Assembly (NCBI GenBank): GCA_002362575.1
Contig: DEUM01000035.1
Coordinates: 4,402 to 68,401, forward strand
DNA length: 64,000 nucleotides
Reading direction: 5' to 3'
Source of the DNA: Lachnoclostridium sp. UBA3262
GTDB taxonomy: Bacteria; Bacillota; Clostridia; Lachnospirales; Lachnospiraceae
The position numbers and the translations under genes were made by a program. Position 1 is the stretch's first letter, and every line of letters begins with the position of its first letter. The notes below the pieces were generated by a model, which ran no database searches, was not told the origin of the DNA, and saw only the letters and a list, made by a program, of their open reading frames with translations. Shown piece by piece: positions 43,912-52,005 of the stretch.

Positions 43912-44658
43912 TTACTTATAATTTACAATTTTCCCAAAATCTGGTTTAAGAGAAGCTCCACCAACCAGACCTCCATCAATATCCGGCATCGCAAAAAGCT
44001 CTGCGGCATTTCCCGCATTCACACTTCCTCCATACTGGATACGGATTGCTTCCGCTACGTCTGCACTGTATATTTCTCCGATGCAGTCGCGAATCGCCTT
44101 ACAGACCTCCTGAGCCTGCTCCGAAGTGGCAGTTTTTCCCGTTCCGATTGCCCAGATTGGCTCATAGGCAATGACTGCTGTTTTCGCCTGCTCTGCCGTT
44201 ACATTTAAAAATGCAATCTTTATCTGCTGACGGATCCAGTCAATCGTAATCCCCTGCTCCCTCTGCGTCAATGTCTCGCCACAGCATACAATCGGAGTAA
44301 TTCCGTGCTCAAATGCTTTGAGAACTTTCTTATTTACCGTCTCGTCAGTCTCTGCAAAATATTCTCTTCTCTCGGAATGACCAATGATTACATACTTTAC
44401 CCCAATGTCTGTCAGCATATTCGGAGCAATTTCTCCTGTGTAAGCACCGCTCTCCTCGTAGTACATATTTTCCGCACCGATTTCAATATTGGAACCTTCC
44501 GCTGTCTCAATCGCCTTTGTCAGGGAAATTGCTGGTACACAAAAGACAACGTCGGCCTCCTCATTTTTTACTAATGGTTTTAATTCCTCAATCAAGGCAA
44601 CTGTCTCACTTGGGGTTTTGTTCATTTTCCAGTTGCCGGCAATGATTTTCTTTCTCAT
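43912..44658 (-). CDS. tpiA: Triosephosphate isomerase
   Basis: 248 residues, GGAGG before the ATG. Interconverts dihydroxyacetone phosphate and glyceraldehyde 3-phosphate. Seen are RKKIIAGNWKMNKT with the active Lys, IGHSERREYF with the catalytic His, and AYEPIWAIGTGKTAT with the catalytic Glu and loop 6; GGSVNAGN and DGGLVGGASL close the barrel. Last gene of gap-pgk-tpiA, 41 nt after pgk. Confidence 0.98.
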   Translation of the reverse strand: MRKKIIAGNWKMNKTPSETVALIEELKPLVKNEEADVVFCVPAISLTKAIETAEGSNIEIGAENMYYEESGAYTGEIAPNMLTDIGVKYVIIGHSERREYFAETDETVNKKVLKAFEHGITPIVCCGETLTQREQGITIDWIRQQIKIAFLNVTAEQAKTAVIAYEPIWAIGTGKTATSEQAQEVCKAIRDCIGEIYSADVAEAIRIQYGGSVNAGNAAELFAMPDIDGGLVGGASLKPDFGKIVNYK

Positions 44659-44699
44659 TCTTTACCTCCGTGTTTGTATATTTTTGAAGTGCTTGTAAC

Positions 44700-45896
44700 C
44701 TACGCGTTGTTGGCTGCTGCCACGCCCGGAAGTTCTTTTCCCTCAAGGAACTCAAGGGAAGCGCCGCCGCCGGTAGAAATATGAGTCATCTTATCACCAA
44801 ATCCCAACTGGTTGACAGCCGCTGCACTATCGCCACCGCCAATAATTGTTGTTGCTCCGGAAAGCTCTGCCATTGCCTCAGCGACAGCAACCGTTCCTTT
44901 TGCAAAGTTCGGCATTTCAAAACATCCCATCGGTCCATTCCATACTACTGTCTTTGCGCCTTTCACTGCATCTGCAAACAGCTTTGAGGTTTCCGGTCCG
45001 ATATCCAGACCTTCCATATCATCTGGAATTTCTCCACGACCAACTACTTTAAAGTTTGCATCATTCGAAAAGTCATCGGCTACCACGGTATCAATCGGAA
45101 TCAGTAGCTTGACGCCTTTTTCCTCTGCCTTTTTCTCCATATCCAGAGCGTACTGCTTATATTCCTCCTCCAGAAGTGATTTACCAACCGGCTCCCCATG
45201 TGCAGCCATAAATGTATATGCCATACCGCCGCCGATAATCAATGTGTCTACTTTATCCAGCAGATTATTGATAACAGAAATCTTGGAAGATACCTTTGCA
45301 CCACCAAGAATGGCTACAAATGGTCGTTCCGGATTGTTTACTGCATTGCCAAGGAAATCAATCTCCTTCTGCATTAAATAACCTACTACAGCAGTATCAA
45401 CGTATTTTGTCACACCAACATTGGAGCAGTGGGCTCTGTGGGCCGTACCAAATGCGTCATTTACAAATACATCAGCCAGAGAAGCAAGGTCTTTTGAGAA
45501 CGACTCCTCATTCTTTGTCTCCTCTGCGCGGTAACGTGTATTCTCAAGAAGAACAACATCCCCGTCTTTCATTGCCGCCACGGCAGCCTTTGCATTGTCC
45601 CCGACAACATTCGCATCTGCAGCAAATTTTACTTCCTGTCCTAAAAGCTCAGATAACCTTGTTGCTACAGGAGCCAGTGAAAGCTCCGGCTTTGGTTCTC
45701 CTTTTGGCTTTCCAAGGTGGGAGCAGAGAATCACCTTCCCGCCGTCTGCAATTAACTTCTTAATCGTAGGGAGCGCCGCTACCAGACGATTCTCATCGGT
45801 AATCTTACCGTCCTGTAATGGCACATTGAAGTCACAGCGTACCAGTACCTTCTGTCCTTTAACATTGATATCATCTACTGATTTTTTATTTAACAT
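44700..45896 (-). CDS. pgk: Phosphoglycerate kinase
   Basis: 398 residues from ATG 45896, GGAGGG upstream. Transfers phosphate from 1,3-bisphosphoglycerate to ADP. Has the substrate motif VLVRCDFNVPLQDGKI, HLGKPKG, the hinge region, and the nucleotide site GPMGCFEMPNFAKGT and GGGDSAAAV. Middle gene of the lower-glycolysis operon; a strong hairpin with T-run separates it from gap, which would make gap more abundant than pgk-tpiA. Confidence 0.98.
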   Translation of the reverse strand: MLNKKSVDDINVKGQKVLVRCDFNVPLQDGKITDENRLVAALPTIKKLIADGGKVILCSHLGKPKGEPKPELSLAPVATRLSELLGQEVKFAADANVVGDNAKAAVAAMKDGDVVLLENTRYRAEETKNEESFSKDLASLADVFVNDAFGTAHRAHCSNVGVTKYVDTAVVGYLMQKEIDFLGNAVNNPERPFVAILGGAKVSSKISVINNLLDKVDTLIIGGGMAYTFMAAHGEPVGKSLLEEEYKQYALDMEKKAEEKGVKLLIPIDTVVADDFSNDANFKVVGRGEIPDDMEGLDIGPETSKLFADAVKGAKTVVWNGPMGCFEMPNFAKGTVAVAEAMAELSGATTIIGGGDSAAAVNQLGFGDKMTHISTGGGASLEFLEGKELPGVAAANNA

Positions 45897-45916
45897 AATT
45901 TCCCTCCATTTCAATT

Positions 45917-45950
45917 AAAAGGGCCCGGTCCAACCGACCGGACCCTTTTA
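45917..45950 (-). terminator. Terminator or attenuator between gap and pgk
   Basis: Minus-strand stem AAAAGGGTCCGGTC/GGACCGGGCCCTTTT (one G-U) followed by TTTT. Very stable; partial read-through would set the gap to pgk ratio. Confidence 0.8.
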
Positions 45951-45980
45951 GGACCATTCAATAATAATTTCGTTTTTCGA

Positions 45981-46997
45981 TTATGCCAGCTCGCTGAAAT
46001 ATTTAATTGTACGAACCATCTGGCTTGTGTAAGAGTTCTCGTTGTCATACCATGAAATAACCTGAACCTCATACAAATCATCATCTACTTTAGAAACCAT
46101 AGTCTGTGTTGCGTCAAAAAGTGAACCGTATCTCATTCCTACGATATCGGAAGAAACGATTTCATCTTCGTTATATCCATAAGACTCATTTGCTGCTGCT
46201 TTCATTGCTGCATTGATACCGTCAACGGTAACATCCTTGCCCTTTACAACAGCAGTCAAAATAGTAGTAGAACCTGTAGGTGTTGGAACACGCTGTGCGG
46301 AACCAATCAGCTTACCATTCAATTCTGGAATTACAAGACCAATTGCTTTTGCAGCACCAGTGCTGTTTGGAACAATATTTACTGCTGCTGCACGGGATCT
46401 TCTCAGGTCACCCTTTCTCTGAGGGCCATCCAGAGTCATCTGGTCACCGGTATAAGCATGAATCGTAACCATGATACCAGACTGAATCGGTGCATATTTG
46501 TTCAACGCATCTGCCATAGGTGCCAGACAGTTTGTTGTACAGGAAGCTGCAGAGATAATAGTATCGCTGGCTTTCAATGTCTCGTGGTTTGTATTATATA
46601 CAATAGTAGGAAGGTCATTTCCTGCCGGAGCAGAGATGACAACTTTTCTTGCACCTGCATTGATATGAGCCTGCGCTTTTTCTTTTGATGTATAGAAGCC
46701 GGAGCACTCAAGCACTACGTCAACTCCTAAATCACCCCATGGGCAGTTGTTTGCATCTGGGAAAGCATAAATTTTAATTTCCTTACCGTCTACAGTAATG
46801 GAGTCATCACTTGCAGAAACAGAATCTGCTTTCTCATATTTACCCTGTGAAGAATCATACTTTAACAGATGAGCAAGCATCTTAGGGCTTGTCAAATCAT
46901 TGATTGCTACAACCTCATAACCTTCTGCACCAAACATTTGTCTGAATGCAAGACGTCCAATACGTCCAAAACCATTGATTGCTACTTTTACTGACAT
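45981..46997 (-). CDS. gap: Glyceraldehyde-3-phosphate dehydrogenase (NAD-type, glycolytic)
   Basis: 338 residues; AGGAGG upstream. N-terminal Rossmann fold VAINGFGRIGRLAFRQM, then the catalytic Cys in SAASCTTNCLAPMADALN, and the C-terminal DNENSYTSQMVRTIKYF. Oxidises glyceraldehyde 3-phosphate to 1,3-bisphosphoglycerate. First gene of gap-pgk-tpiA with its own promoter about 70 nt upstream. Confidence 0.98.
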   Translation of the reverse strand: MSVKVAINGFGRIGRLAFRQMFGAEGYEVVAINDLTSPKMLAHLLKYDSSQGKYEKADSVSASDDSITVDGKEIKIYAFPDANNCPWGDLGVDVVLECSGFYTSKEKAQAHINAGARKVVISAPAGNDLPTIVYNTNHETLKASDTIISAASCTTNCLAPMADALNKYAPIQSGIMVTIHAYTGDQMTLDGPQRKGDLRRSRAAAVNIVPNSTGAAKAIGLVIPELNGKLIGSAQRVPTPTGSTTILTAVVKGKDVTVDGINAAMKAAANESYGYNEDEIVSSDIVGMRYGSLFDATQTMVSKVDDDLYEVQVISWYDNENSYTSQMVRTIKYFSELA

Positions 46998-47061
46998 GAT
47001 ATTTCCTCCTAAAAAATCGTTAAAATTAGTTTGTTAAATTTTGCACAAACTTCTATGCTCT

Positions 47062-47090
47062 ATTCTACCCAATTCTATCCAAAAATTCAA
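47062..47090 (-). promoter_or_regulatory. Promoter of gap
   Basis: Minus-strand TTGAAT and TAGAAT with a 17-nt spacer, giving a leader of about 55-60 nt before gap. Confidence 0.6.
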
Positions 47091-47152
47091 GGGTAAAATA
47101 AAGAATTTTTTTCCATATCAATTTTCTTTTGGATTTTTTCTTCCCTCAGGCA

Positions 47153-48589
47153 TTACATCCTATTATATAATGCCTCATATTTACGGGCCGAATTATTCCA
47201 CGAATAGTCCATCGCCATACCGCGGTCGATAATTTTATTCCACTCGCGTTTCTTATTATAATATACATCCTTCGCATAACGAATCGTATCTAACATCTCA
47301 TGGGCATTATAATTGGCAAATGAGAATCCGGTTCCTTTATTCTCATATTCATTGTACGGCTCTACCGTATCTTTCAAGCCGCCTGTCTCACGCACAATCG
47401 GTACCGTACCGTAACGAAGGCTCATCAACTGGCTCAATCCGCAAGGCTCAAACAGCGACGGCATCAAAAACGCATCGCACGACGCATAGATTTTATGAGA
47501 CCTCTCATTGGAATAGAAAATATTGGCGGAAACCCTGTCCGGATACTTCCACGCATAGTGGCGGAACAGATGCTCATATTTTTCTTCTCCGGTTCCCAGT
47601 ACAACTAACTGTGTACCTTCATCGCAGATTTCCTCAATGACATAATCAATCAAATCAAAACCTTTCTGGTCTGTCAGACGGGATACAATACCAATCATAA
47701 ACTTTCTGTCATCCTGAGCAAGCCCCAGCTCTTTCTGCAATGCTCTCTTATTCTTAATCTTTTCTTTGCGGAATGTCCGCGCGTCATAATTTGCTTCAAT
47801 CATCGGATCGGTCATCGGGTTATACTCATCATAATCCAGACCATTGACAATCCCTGTCAGGCAGTTTGACCTTGCGTTAATCAGACCATCCAGCCCCTCA
47901 CCGTAAAACGGCATCTTAATTTCCTGTGCATAAGTATCACTGACCGTAGTAATCTGGTCCGCATAGACAAGACCGCCCTTCAGATAGTTGGCATCGCCAT
48001 AGGCTTCCAGCTTATCCGCCGTAAAATAATAGGCGTCCAGTCCTGCTGTATCCATGACGGTTTTCTTATCCCAGATTCCCTGAAATTTCAAGTTATGAAT
48101 CGTCATAACCGTTTTGATTCCACGGTAAAAATCCCCCTGCTGGAAGGAATCCTGAAGATATACCGGAATCAGACCTGTCTGCCAGTCATGGCAGTGTATA
48201 ATGTCCGGACGGAAATCAATCAATGGCAGAGTCGATAGGGCCGCCTTGTCAAAAAAGGCAAACTTTTCGATGTCCTGATAAATCTCTCCATATGGCTTTT
48301 CGCCATTAAAATAAAATTCATTATCGAGGAAATAAAATATAACACCATTATAATTCAGCTTAAATACACCAACATACTGTTTTCTCCACGCCAACTCCAG
48401 ATAAAAGTGAGTGACAAATTCCATCTGGTTCTTATATTCTTCCGGAATTGCTGTATACTTAGGAATCATAACCCGTACATCAAATTCATCTTTATTAAAA
48501 TATCTCGGCAAGGATCCTGCTACGTCAGCCAAACCGCCTGTCTTAATAAAAGGCACTGACTCTGAAGCAACAAATAGAACTTTCTTCAA
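47153..48589 (-). CDS. glgA: Glycogen synthase (ADP-glucose starch synthase, GT5)
   Basis: 478 residues from a TTG at 48589 preceded by GGGGAG; the ATG at 48619 has no site. It adds glucose from ADP-glucose to glycogen. GT5 motifs: KTGGLADVAGSLPRYF (substrate loop), HCHDWQTGLIP-like DIIHCHDWQ, and the C-terminal FEPCGLSQLMSLRYGTVPIV with the catalytic Glu. Length standard. No glgB, glgC or glgD nearby; it stands between gap and the glucosaminidase gene. Confidence 0.95.
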   Translation of the reverse strand: MKKVLFVASESVPFIKTGGLADVAGSLPRYFNKDEFDVRVMIPKYTAIPEEYKNQMEFVTHFYLELAWRKQYVGVFKLNYNGVIFYFLDNEFYFNGEKPYGEIYQDIEKFAFFDKAALSTLPLIDFRPDIIHCHDWQTGLIPVYLQDSFQQGDFYRGIKTVMTIHNLKFQGIWDKKTVMDTAGLDAYYFTADKLEAYGDANYLKGGLVYADQITTVSDTYAQEIKMPFYGEGLDGLINARSNCLTGIVNGLDYDEYNPMTDPMIEANYDARTFRKEKIKNKRALQKELGLAQDDRKFMIGIVSRLTDQKGFDLIDYVIEEICDEGTQLVVLGTGEEKYEHLFRHYAWKYPDRVSANIFYSNERSHKIYASCDAFLMPSLFEPCGLSQLMSLRYGTVPIVRETGGLKDTVEPYNEYENKGTGFSFANYNAHEMLDTIRYAKDVYYNKKREWNKIIDRGMAMDYSWNNSARKYEALYNRM

Positions 48590-48670
48590 CTCAATTCTCC
48601 CCTTTCGGCTTGTTTTCAAATGATAAAGTTATTATACACTATATTCCTTATAGAGAAAAGAGAAATTTTA

Positions 48671-49969
48671 TTAAAACTTCGGATAATCATATAAAAACTT
48701 TATGCCCTTCTGATAGCAGACACTCATCAGATACATCCGGCTCCCAACTTCCTCGGAGTAATACGGCGCCGTCGCATATTGATGCCAGAGCCCTTTTCTC
48801 ACAGGCGAAAATCGCATCTTAAACACCGTATTCTGCGCATATTTTCCACGGATATACTGCCTCGACAAATAACTTGCTGCTCCATAAATCGCCCGGCTTA
48901 CCGTAGTCCATTTGTGATAGTAAGCATACGAGGTACCACCGACATAGGGATCGTTATCATACGCCTTTATTCCATATAAATTATATACCTTATATTTCTT
49001 TTTCAATTTCCTTGTTTTGAACTTCCCGGACCTTGTACGCGGATATCCCCGGCGCGCCACTTTCTTAATCCTGTTACCGCTTGCCAAAAGGCTCGTGCCA
49101 TAAGCGGATTCTAAAAATGTCTGCGAAACCAGATATACCGGATCCAGATTATATTTTTTTGCCGCCCTCAAAAATACATCCGACTTCTTATACAGGCTGC
49201 TTTTTTTCACGCTAATCTTCATTTCGCGACAGTAATCACGAATCAGATACTGATAATATTGTTTAAACTTCTTTTTATTTACACTGCGGTAACGGTCCAC
49301 GCGGAGATACTTAAATCCGGAGGTTGTATCCTTCCCTGTCTGGATATAGGAAAGGTACTTTTTATACGATTCCCTCGGCACACGCCGATATTGGACTTTT
49401 GCATATTTCTTTGCCGAATACGGATATTTCGTTTTCCGACGTTTGCCGGGAAACGAAACCCTCCTTTTCTTTAGGGCGAATATCTTCCCCTGCTTGTCCC
49501 ATTTACAATTCAGTCCAAGCGCCATACAAATTGATTCCATCGGAACAAGAATATCCTTTTTATCAGAATCATAAACAATCTCTATCGGTGCTTTTTGCAG
49601 TTTATATTTTTGTCCGTCTGCATACATTGTCTTCTCACCCACGTAAAATGTTACCAGATGATTCTGTAATACCAGACGGACATGTCCTGTCTCCTCCGTA
49701 TACTCAAAAGAAACCTTCGGTCCCTTCTGACAGATGGTCCGGCTCAGCACCATCATATTTACTCCCTCATAATTAACAACGGGAGTCTTTGAAGTGCTAA
49801 TCTTTTTACCATTGTAAGTCATTGTGACACCGGCGTCTGCCATAATCTCAAGCTCTGCCCGGTTCGTCTCCTCTGCATACGCTGTCTTGTTTCCTGCCAC
49901 ACTTCCACTTCCGATAAAAAGGGTAACGGCAGTCAGCAGCGCTACACTGCATCGTAATGTTTTTTTCAC
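48671..49969 (-). CDS. Secreted glucosaminidase with copper-amine-oxidase-like stalk domain
   Basis: 432 residues from a GTG, with AAAGGAG at the right distance. Signal peptide about 1-30. A stalk domain of the copper-amine-oxidase N-type follows (VVNYEGVNMMVLSR, DILVPMESICMALGLNCKWD). The C-terminal ~170 residues are a LytD/Atl-like glucosaminidase: LVSQTFLESAYGTSLLASG with the catalytic Glu, NLYGIKAYDND, and TVSRAIYGAASYLSRQY. It would cut the GlcNAc bonds of peptidoglycan. It lies 24 nt after spo0A, so may be made with it, which fits a role in sporulation or cell separation. Confidence 0.85.
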   Translation of the reverse strand: MKKTLRCSVALLTAVTLFIGSGSVAGNKTAYAEETNRAELEIMADAGVTMTYNGKKISTSKTPVVNYEGVNMMVLSRTICQKGPKVSFEYTEETGHVRLVLQNHLVTFYVGEKTMYADGQKYKLQKAPIEIVYDSDKKDILVPMESICMALGLNCKWDKQGKIFALKKRRVSFPGKRRKTKYPYSAKKYAKVQYRRVPRESYKKYLSYIQTGKDTTSGFKYLRVDRYRSVNKKKFKQYYQYLIRDYCREMKISVKKSSLYKKSDVFLRAAKKYNLDPVYLVSQTFLESAYGTSLLASGNRIKKVARRGYPRTRSGKFKTRKLKKKYKVYNLYGIKAYDNDPYVGGTSYAYYHKWTTVSRAIYGAASYLSRQYIRGKYAQNTVFKMRFSPVRKGLWHQYATAPYYSEEVGSRMYLMSVCYQKGIKFLYDYPKF

Positions 49970-49993
49970 GTCTTTCTCCTTTGTCTTTTTCCG

Positions 49994-50800
49994 TCAATAC
50001 CGCTTAGAAATCTGCATTTTCTGTTCTAATCGTATTTTATCAGCAATCAATGCGACAAACTCCGAGTTGGTCGGCTTTCCTTTACCGTTGTGAACCGTGT
50101 AGCCAAACAATTCGTCAATCGTATCTACTTTGCCCCTGCTCCATGCCACCTCGATAGCATGACGGATTGCCCTCTCAACACGGCTTGGCGTTGTATTATG
50201 CTGCTTGGCAATCGAAGGATATAATATCTTGGTAATAGAATTCAGCATCTCACTGTCATCCACAGACATCATAATAGCATCTCTCAGATACTGATACCCC
50301 TTAATATGCGCCGGCACGCCAATCTCGTGAATAATGTTTGTGACATCGGATTCCAGATTATACCTTGCGACCTCCTCACTGCGCCCGCGTTCCTCCGGCG
50401 CCGCAATAAACTTTGCCCTCGCTCCCGGCTTAAAATGCTGCACACGGGACAAAATCGCTTCCCGGTCAAACGGCTTTAGCACATAATATGCCGCGCCCAA
50501 ATCAAATGCCGACTCCGTTACTCTCTCCTGCGCAATGGCAGAGACTACAATTACTTCCGGCTGCTTCTCCCGGCCTCTCTCTTTGTGTATTTTTTCTAAA
50601 ACGCCCAGACCATCTAACTTTGGCATAATCAAATCAAGTAAAAGCACATCCGGCTTTGTCTCCTTAATCATCTCGAGCGTTTCGATGCCATCTTCTGTTT
50701 TCCCCACTACTTCAATTTCGGAATCATCTTGTATGATAGACTCCAGCATAGAAGCAATTCTTGGATTATCATCTGCAATCAAAACTTTGAGTTTTTCCAT
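49994..50800 (-). CDS. spo0A: Sporulation master regulator Spo0A
   Basis: 268 residues, AAAAGGAGG before the ATG. Receiver domain (KVLIADDNPRIASMLESII, phosphoacceptor Asp in LLLDLIMPKLDG, Lys in YVLKPFDR) and the Spo0A-specific effector domain with the recognition helix SRVERAIRHAIEVAWSRG, followed by NSEFVALIADKI. When phosphorylated it starts sporulation. Normally it follows spoIVB directly; here 4.0 kb with an AraC and GH31 pair lie between. Its promoter carries a 0A-box-like TGTCGCA. Confidence 0.97.
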   Translation of the reverse strand: MEKLKVLIADDNPRIASMLESIIQDDSEIEVVGKTEDGIETLEMIKETKPDVLLLDLIMPKLDGLGVLEKIHKERGREKQPEVIVVSAIAQERVTESAFDLGAAYYVLKPFDREAILSRVQHFKPGARAKFIAAPEERGRSEEVARYNLESDVTNIIHEIGVPAHIKGYQYLRDAIMMSVDDSEMLNSITKILYPSIAKQHNTTPSRVERAIRHAIEVAWSRGKVDTIDELFGYTVHNGKGKPTNSEFVALIADKIRLEQKMQISKRY

Positions 50801-50856
50801 TTTGGCATCCTCCTTTTATTCAATTTATAAAATTTCTATAAACTGACAGTAGAATA

Positions 50857-50885
50857 AGTATATAACGAAATGTCGCACTTTTCAA
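50857..50885 (-). promoter_or_regulatory. Promoter of spo0A with internal 0A-like box
   Basis: Minus-strand TTGAAA and TATACT with a 17-nt spacer that contains TGCGACA (plus-strand TGTCGCA, 50871-50877), one base from the Spo0A box TGTCGAA. Suggests self-regulation. No clear sigma-H element was found. Confidence 0.5.
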
Positions 50886-51014
50886 GCATTTTTTTAGTTT
50901 TTTCGTAGACATTAAATGAGGATTTATTTATAAAAATTTTATAATTATGCCAAAATCGACAGCATACGACGGTGAATGACAGAACCATAAAAAACTTTTT
51001 TTAACATTCCTCAC

Positions 51015-51911
51015 TCATAATGTACTTGCTTCCCTGTTTTGTCTTCCACTCGCCCGGTATTCAGAAGGCGCCATTTCCATTTGCTTTCGAAATACCCTGT
51101 TGAAATAGCTGATATTTTCAAACCCACATTTTAAAGCAATCCCTGTAATTTTATCATCCGTCAGGACTAACCTCTCTGCCGCTTTGATAATACGCACCCG
51201 ATTTAGATAGGAAAAGGGGGTATACCCCGTTACCGCCTTAAACCGATGACAGAAATAACTTTCACTGTAACCGGCACATTTGGCAAGTCGGGCAAGGGAA
51301 AGATTATCTCCGTAAGACTGATTTATATATTCAACGGCTCTTTGCACTCCCTCTTTGCCGGCATCCGCCTTTGCCTCATATGGCAGCTTTACCAGAACGG
51401 AATTATATAACTCCTGAAGGCTTATCATCAATTCCCCAAGCAGTTTCATTTCATAGCTCTGTATAGGCATCCCCATATATGCCCGGAAATTATCTAATCT
51501 CTGCAGCATCAAGGCGTCCTCTTTCCGTTCTTTCCGAAAAGAACAGACGCTGTCATACCGGTTTATCAGAAGGGCATTCGTATAGAGATTTCCTGTCCCA
51601 CCCAAATATCCCGCCAGCCAGTCAACGGAAAATACTACGGCAGAATATCGGCATGCCATGCCCAATTCCTTATTCGCATTGTGCGCGAGCTTAGGAGGGA
51701 TAAACATTCCATCCCCCGCATGTAATTCATATATCAGATTTTCCACGCAAAAAGTCACCGCACCTTCTTCCAGATAGAAGAATTCAGCCTCCGGATGACA
51801 GTGCAGATATAGGGCATTTGTATTCTCCTCCCCCACAAATGTGTGGTGTATGGAAAATGGACGTGCCTCCGTCTCATGAGAAATCTGTTCCAGTATCAAT
51901 TCTGTATTCAT
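51015..51911 (-). CDS. AraC-family transcriptional regulator with cupin sensor
   Basis: 298 residues from ATG 51911; the open frame to 52052 overlaps the divergent gene. The first ~160 residues are a cupin-like sugar-sensing domain (LHCHPEAEFFYLEEGAVTF, LHAGDGMFIPPKLAH). Two AraC helix-turn-helices end it: NLSLARLAKCAGYSESYFCH, GITGIALKCGFENISYFNRV-like segment and RKQMEMAPSEYRAS. No ribosome site is seen; the -10 lies six nt before the ATG, so the message may be leaderless. It probably controls the divergent GH31 gene. Confidence 0.88.
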   Translation of the reverse strand: MNTELILEQISHETEARPFSIHHTFVGEENTNALYLHCHPEAEFFYLEEGAVTFCVENLIYELHAGDGMFIPPKLAHNANKELGMACRYSAVVFSVDWLAGYLGGTGNLYTNALLINRYDSVCSFRKERKEDALMLQRLDNFRAYMGMPIQSYEMKLLGELMISLQELYNSVLVKLPYEAKADAGKEGVQRAVEYINQSYGDNLSLARLAKCAGYSESYFCHRFKAVTGYTPFSYLNRVRIIKAAERLVLTDDKITGIALKCGFENISYFNRVFRKQMEMAPSEYRASGRQNREASTL

Positions 51912-51917
51912 AGCAAA

Positions 51918-51947
51918 ATAATACAATATTTTTACATAAATAGTCAA
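51918..51947 (-). promoter_or_regulatory. Promoter of the AraC gene, placed for a leaderless transcript
   Basis: Minus-strand TTGACT and TATTAT with an 18-nt spacer; seven nt on is the A of the ATG. Confidence 0.55.
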
Positions 51948-51968
51948 GTTTTTATTGATAAAAAGCAA

Positions 51969-51974
51969 TATAAT
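51969..51974 (+). promoter_or_regulatory. -10 element of the GH31 gene
   Basis: TATAAT about 30 nt before the GH31 ATG, with only a weak -35 region (TCAAGT at 18-19 nt). A weak -35 fits an activator-dependent promoter. The 94-bp gap is shared with the divergent AraC promoter. Confidence 0.5.
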
Positions 51975-52005
51975 ACAATAAAAGCCATGAAAGAGAGGAT
52001 ATTCT

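Noticed and set aside
45296..45763. Plus-strand Gln/Leu-rich frames of 107 to 189 codons
   Set aside because: Shadows of pgk codons.
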